Under the pieces are notes generated by a model, which saw only the letters and a list, made by a program, of their open reading frames with translations, made no database searches and had not been told where the DNA came from. Position numbers and translations under genes: made by a program. DNA of 64,000 nucleotides from NCBI GenBank assembly GCA_017623295.1, contig JAGAPK010000016.1:1-64000 (forward strand), given 5' to 3'. How positions within the stretch are numbered: the stretch's first letter is position 1; the number at the start of each line of letters is the position of its first letter. Origin of the DNA: Lachnospiraceae bacterium. GTDB lineage: Bacteria > Bacillota > Clostridia > Lachnospirales > Lachnospiraceae. Of this stretch, positions 61,689-64,000 are shown piece by piece.

Positions 61689-63203
61689 TTATTTGTCACC
61701 TCCGGCAATCGTACTCATTACCTTGTTCTGATTTAAGTCTGCTCCCGAAAGCTCGCCTACCACCTTACGGTCTCTCATAACAACCAGGCGGGAACAGGTA
61801 CGTATCATTTCATCTAATTCGGAAGAAATAAATGTAACACTCATTCCTTCGGATGCCAGTTTCAATACCAGTTTCTGGATATCAATCTTGGTACCGACAT
61901 CAATACCACGAGTCGGCTCATCCAGAATCAGATATTCCGGATGTGTGAACAGCCATCTTGCCAGAATTACTTTCTGCTGATTACCACCGGAAAGTGATTT
62001 AATCGGGGTATCCTTTGATGCTGTTTTAATACTCAGAAGTTTGATATATTCATCTGCCACTTTGTTTGCTTCTGCTTTGGAGAATGGTTTAAAGAAACCT
62101 CGCAGTACCTGCTGTGCCAGGATAATATTATCTCGAACGGAAAGATCCCCTATAATTCCGTCATTCTTGCGGTCTTCCGGTAAATATGCAATGCCGTTTT
62201 TCATAGCATCAAGCGGTTTTGAAATTTTCACATTTTTACCATTCATTTTTACCGCTCCACCAAGCACTCTGTCTGCACCGAAAATAGCACGGACACATTC
62301 GCTTCTTCCGGAACCAAGCAGACCGGTAAAGCCGTTTACTTCACCTTTATCAATGTGGAAATCAAATGGTTTGATACCTGCATCACTGACAAGTCCTTCT
62401 GCTTCCAGTACCGGTACTGCTCCTTTTTCTTTGGTATATTCCTGCTGTTCACCCTTGATATCAGATAAATCATCCAGTTCTTTTCCAAGCATCTTAGAAA
62501 CAAGCTGTACACGCGGAAGTTCTTTAATCGGATATTCTCCTACCAATTTACCATCTCGCATAACGGTAATTCTGTCACATACCTCATACACCTGATCTAA
62601 GAAATGTGTAACAAATATAATTCCAACGCCTCTTTCCCTCAAATCACGCATAAGCTTGAAAAGTTTTGCAACTTCCTGCTCATCCAGGGAAGAAGTCGGT
62701 TCATCCAAAATTAAAACTTTACAATCCATATCAACTGCTCGTGCAATTGCTATCATCTGTTGAACTGCTATGGAACAGCTTTCCAACTGCTGTGTCGGTT
62801 TTGCCGGTATATCTAATGATTTCAGAATTCTATCCGTTTCCGTATTCATTTTTTTCCAATTCTGATATACCCCCTCTGTTCTGCCGATAAACATATTTTC
62901 TGCAACAGACAGATTAGGACATAAGGTAATTTCCTGATATACGGTACTGATTCCAAGCCGTTGTGCATCCTGTGGCGAATGAATTGCCACTGCACCTTCT
63001 ACTCCATCTAAGAAGATTTCGCCTTCCTCTTTTCCATAAACTCCGGTTAAAACTTTAATTAACGTTGATTTTCCGGCACCATTTTCGCCCATCAACGCAT
63101 GTATTTCCCCTTTACGCAACGTGAAATCTACTCCTTGCAAAGCATGTACACCGGGGAAAATTTTATGAATGTTTCTCATTTTTAATACAATATTATCTTC
63201 CAC
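61689..63203 (-). CDS. sugar ABC transporter ATPase with two nucleotide-binding domains (YtfR/XylG/RbsA class)
   Basis: The 504-residue tandem ATPase starts with GTG behind GGGAGG. Domain 1 has GENGAGKSTLIKVL (Walker A), a signature-like CSIAVQQMIAIARAV and VLILDEPTSSL. Domain 2 has GLLGSGRSECVRAI, LSGGNQQKVILARWL and YLILDEPTRGIDVG. The stop overlaps the RBS of the next permease. It powers the YtfQ-type importer for pentoses, by operon context. Confidence 0.93.
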   Translation of the reverse strand: MEDNIVLKMRNIHKIFPGVHALQGVDFTLRKGEIHALMGENGAGKSTLIKVLTGVYGKEEGEIFLDGVEGAVAIHSPQDAQRLGISTVYQEITLCPNLSVAENMFIGRTEGVYQNWKKMNTETDRILKSLDIPAKPTQQLESCSIAVQQMIAIARAVDMDCKVLILDEPTSSLDEQEVAKLFKLMRDLRERGVGIIFVTHFLDQVYEVCDRITVMRDGKLVGEYPIKELPRVQLVSKMLGKELDDLSDIKGEQQEYTKEKGAVPVLEAEGLVSDAGIKPFDFHIDKGEVNGFTGLLGSGRSECVRAIFGADRVLGGAVKMNGKNVKISKPLDAMKNGIAYLPEDRKNDGIIGDLSVRDNIILAQQVLRGFFKPFSKAEANKVADEYIKLLSIKTASKDTPIKSLSGGNQQKVILARWLFTHPEYLILDEPTRGIDVGTKIDIQKLVLKLASEGMSVTFISSELDEMIRTCSRLVVMRDRKVVGELSGADLNQNKVMSTIAGGDK

Positions 63204-63244
63204 GCCTCGGCACCTCCCATTTTTACCATCGGATTAAAGAAAAT

Positions 63245-63282
63245 GCGGCGCAGCCTGAAATTTTTAACATATGCTGCGCCGC
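63245..63282 (-). other. intercistronic hairpin between the binding-protein and ATPase genes
   Basis: On the minus strand GCGGCGCAGC-(18 bases)-GCTGCGCCGC then ATTTTCTTT. A GC-rich perfect 10-bp stem just after a binding-protein gene, the usual place for a partial terminator or 3' stabiliser that keeps binding protein in excess. Confidence 0.75.
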
Positions 63283-63314
63283 GCTTTTTCCAGTAATTCA
63301 AATAACGACTTTAT

Positions 63315-64000
63315 TTAGATACCATAAATATTTACATCATCCTGTGTAATTGTTTCAGCATCGAAACCTTTTTCATCCATGATGATTACTTTTTCAGAAA
63401 TTGTTTCTCCTGCTTCCAGTTTCTTAATAACTTCATCAATGTAAGAAGCCTGGAATGGGTTACACTGACCATCATAGTTCCAGTTCTGAGCTAACAGTTC
63501 TTCTAATGCCCATTTGTTACAGTCAAATCCCATAACAATAACGTCTTTGCCTACACCATGAGAGATGTTTGCTTTATCAAGAGCTGCAACAGCACCTTTC
63601 GCCATATCATCATTTTCTGCATAAATAACATTGAAGGATTCACCGGAATCAATTACAGACTGAACAATCTGCTGTGCTTTTTCTGCATTCCACTCAGCTG
63701 TCTGCTGTGTAACAAGTGTCCAACCATCAGAAGCTACTGCTGCATCCAATGCACCGGAACGTCCCTGCTGTGCTGCGGAACCCATAACACCCTGAAGGTG
63801 AATAATCTTGTATTCAGAAAGTCCCTGCTCCTTTAACCAGTTAACTGCTGTTTCACCTTCTTTATCCATATCAGATACGATGGATGCTTCATAAAGGCTT
63901 TCGTCTGCATCAATAGTACGGTCAAATAAGATAACTCTTACGCCGGCATCCTGTGCATCCTGAAGAACGGAATCCCAACCAGCTGTATCAGCTGCGGAAA
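63315..64000 (-). CDS. pentose ABC transporter substrate-binding protein (YtfQ-like), partial
   Basis: The frame runs past the right edge of the window, so the N-terminus and start are missing; 228 codons are seen. It reads ADTAGWDSVLQDAQDAGVRV, LFDRTIDADESLYEASIVSD, then GETAVNWLKEQGLSEYKIIHL, VIYAENDDMAKGAVAALDK, IVMGFDCNKWALEEL and GQCNPFQASYID. This matches periplasmic-type sugar-binding proteins of the YtfQ/ChvE group. In E. coli YtfQ binds galactofuranose; with araABD next door, L-arabinose (perhaps the furanose) is the likely ligand here. Confidence 0.88.
   Translation of the reverse strand, partial: SAADTAGWDSVLQDAQDAGVRVILFDRTIDADESLYEASIVSDMDKEGETAVNWLKEQGLSEYKIIHLQGVMGSAAQQGRSGALDAAVASDGWTLVTQQTAEWNAEKAQQIVQSVIDSGESFNVIYAENDDMAKGAVAALDKANISHGVGKDVIVMGFDCNKWALEELLAQNWNYDGQCNPFQASYIDEVIKKLEAGETISEKVIIMDEKGFDAETITQDDVNIYGI

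Overview
This 64 kb window looks like chromosome from a low-GC Gram-positive anaerobe of the Clostridia, most likely the family Lachnospiraceae (inferred). The signs are strong AGGAGG ribosome binding sites, TTGACA/TATAAT promoters, U-tailed terminators, a T-box leader on metG, a large SRP RNA with an Alu-type domain, a two-gene transketolase, and a PhoB/KdpE-type direct-repeat operator. I saw no phage, transposase, integrase or CRISPR array. Most genes lie on the minus strand.

Layout. 1-8000: CvpA-like, DUF5711-like and LysM proteins, then galM, then recR-ybaB-dnaX-pfkA. 8011-10204: a tRNA-Ser(CGA), and an aldolase/PfkB-kinase pair. 10399-11877: a Nudix/DUF2971 pair. 11987-17345: two lipoproteins and a MalFGK-type sugar ABC transporter. 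17515-18600: a secreted protein of four repeats. 18742-21117: an Rrf2 regulator with tcdA and a rhodanese-TtcA fusion. 21295-25676: a small alarmone synthetase, a 47-residue membrane protein, a DUF1846 protein, and pyrG behind a leader terminator. 25756-29612: a potassium-related block with two tiny membrane peptides, an 11-bp repeat operator array, a shortened KdpD-like kinase, a KdpE-like regulator and a K+/H+ antiporter. 29801-31608: tadA, SRP RNA and a radical SAM enzyme. 31647-40357: a hypothetical protein, a CdaR-like regulator, a stand-alone sugar ABC ATPase, c-di-GMP turnover proteins, DUF624, a GNAT protein and a D-lactate dehydrogenase. 40426-44860: DUF1002, a lipase-like hydrolase and T-box-controlled metG. 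44912-47776: three envelope or secreted proteins that I do not recognise. 48097-52758: map, a cytosolic GH9 glycosidase, and a soluble MCP with a FIST sensor. 52899-64000: a pentose block.

The pentose block reads right to left as one pathway. A YtfQRT/YjfF-type pentose ABC transporter leads into araA, araB and araD, then both transketolase halves and rpe. Together these import L-arabinose and feed it into the pentose phosphate pathway. Hairpins inside the block probably tune the relative amounts of its products.

The least explained parts are three: the potassium block, which has eight 11-bp direct repeats between divergent genes and orphan KdpF-like peptides but no kdpABC; the three-gene secreted/coiled-coil locus; and several odd architectures (the four-repeat secreted protein, a binding protein with both a lipobox and a sortase-like tail, and Nudix-DUF2971). 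All functional calls rest on reading motifs by eye; no database search was possible.
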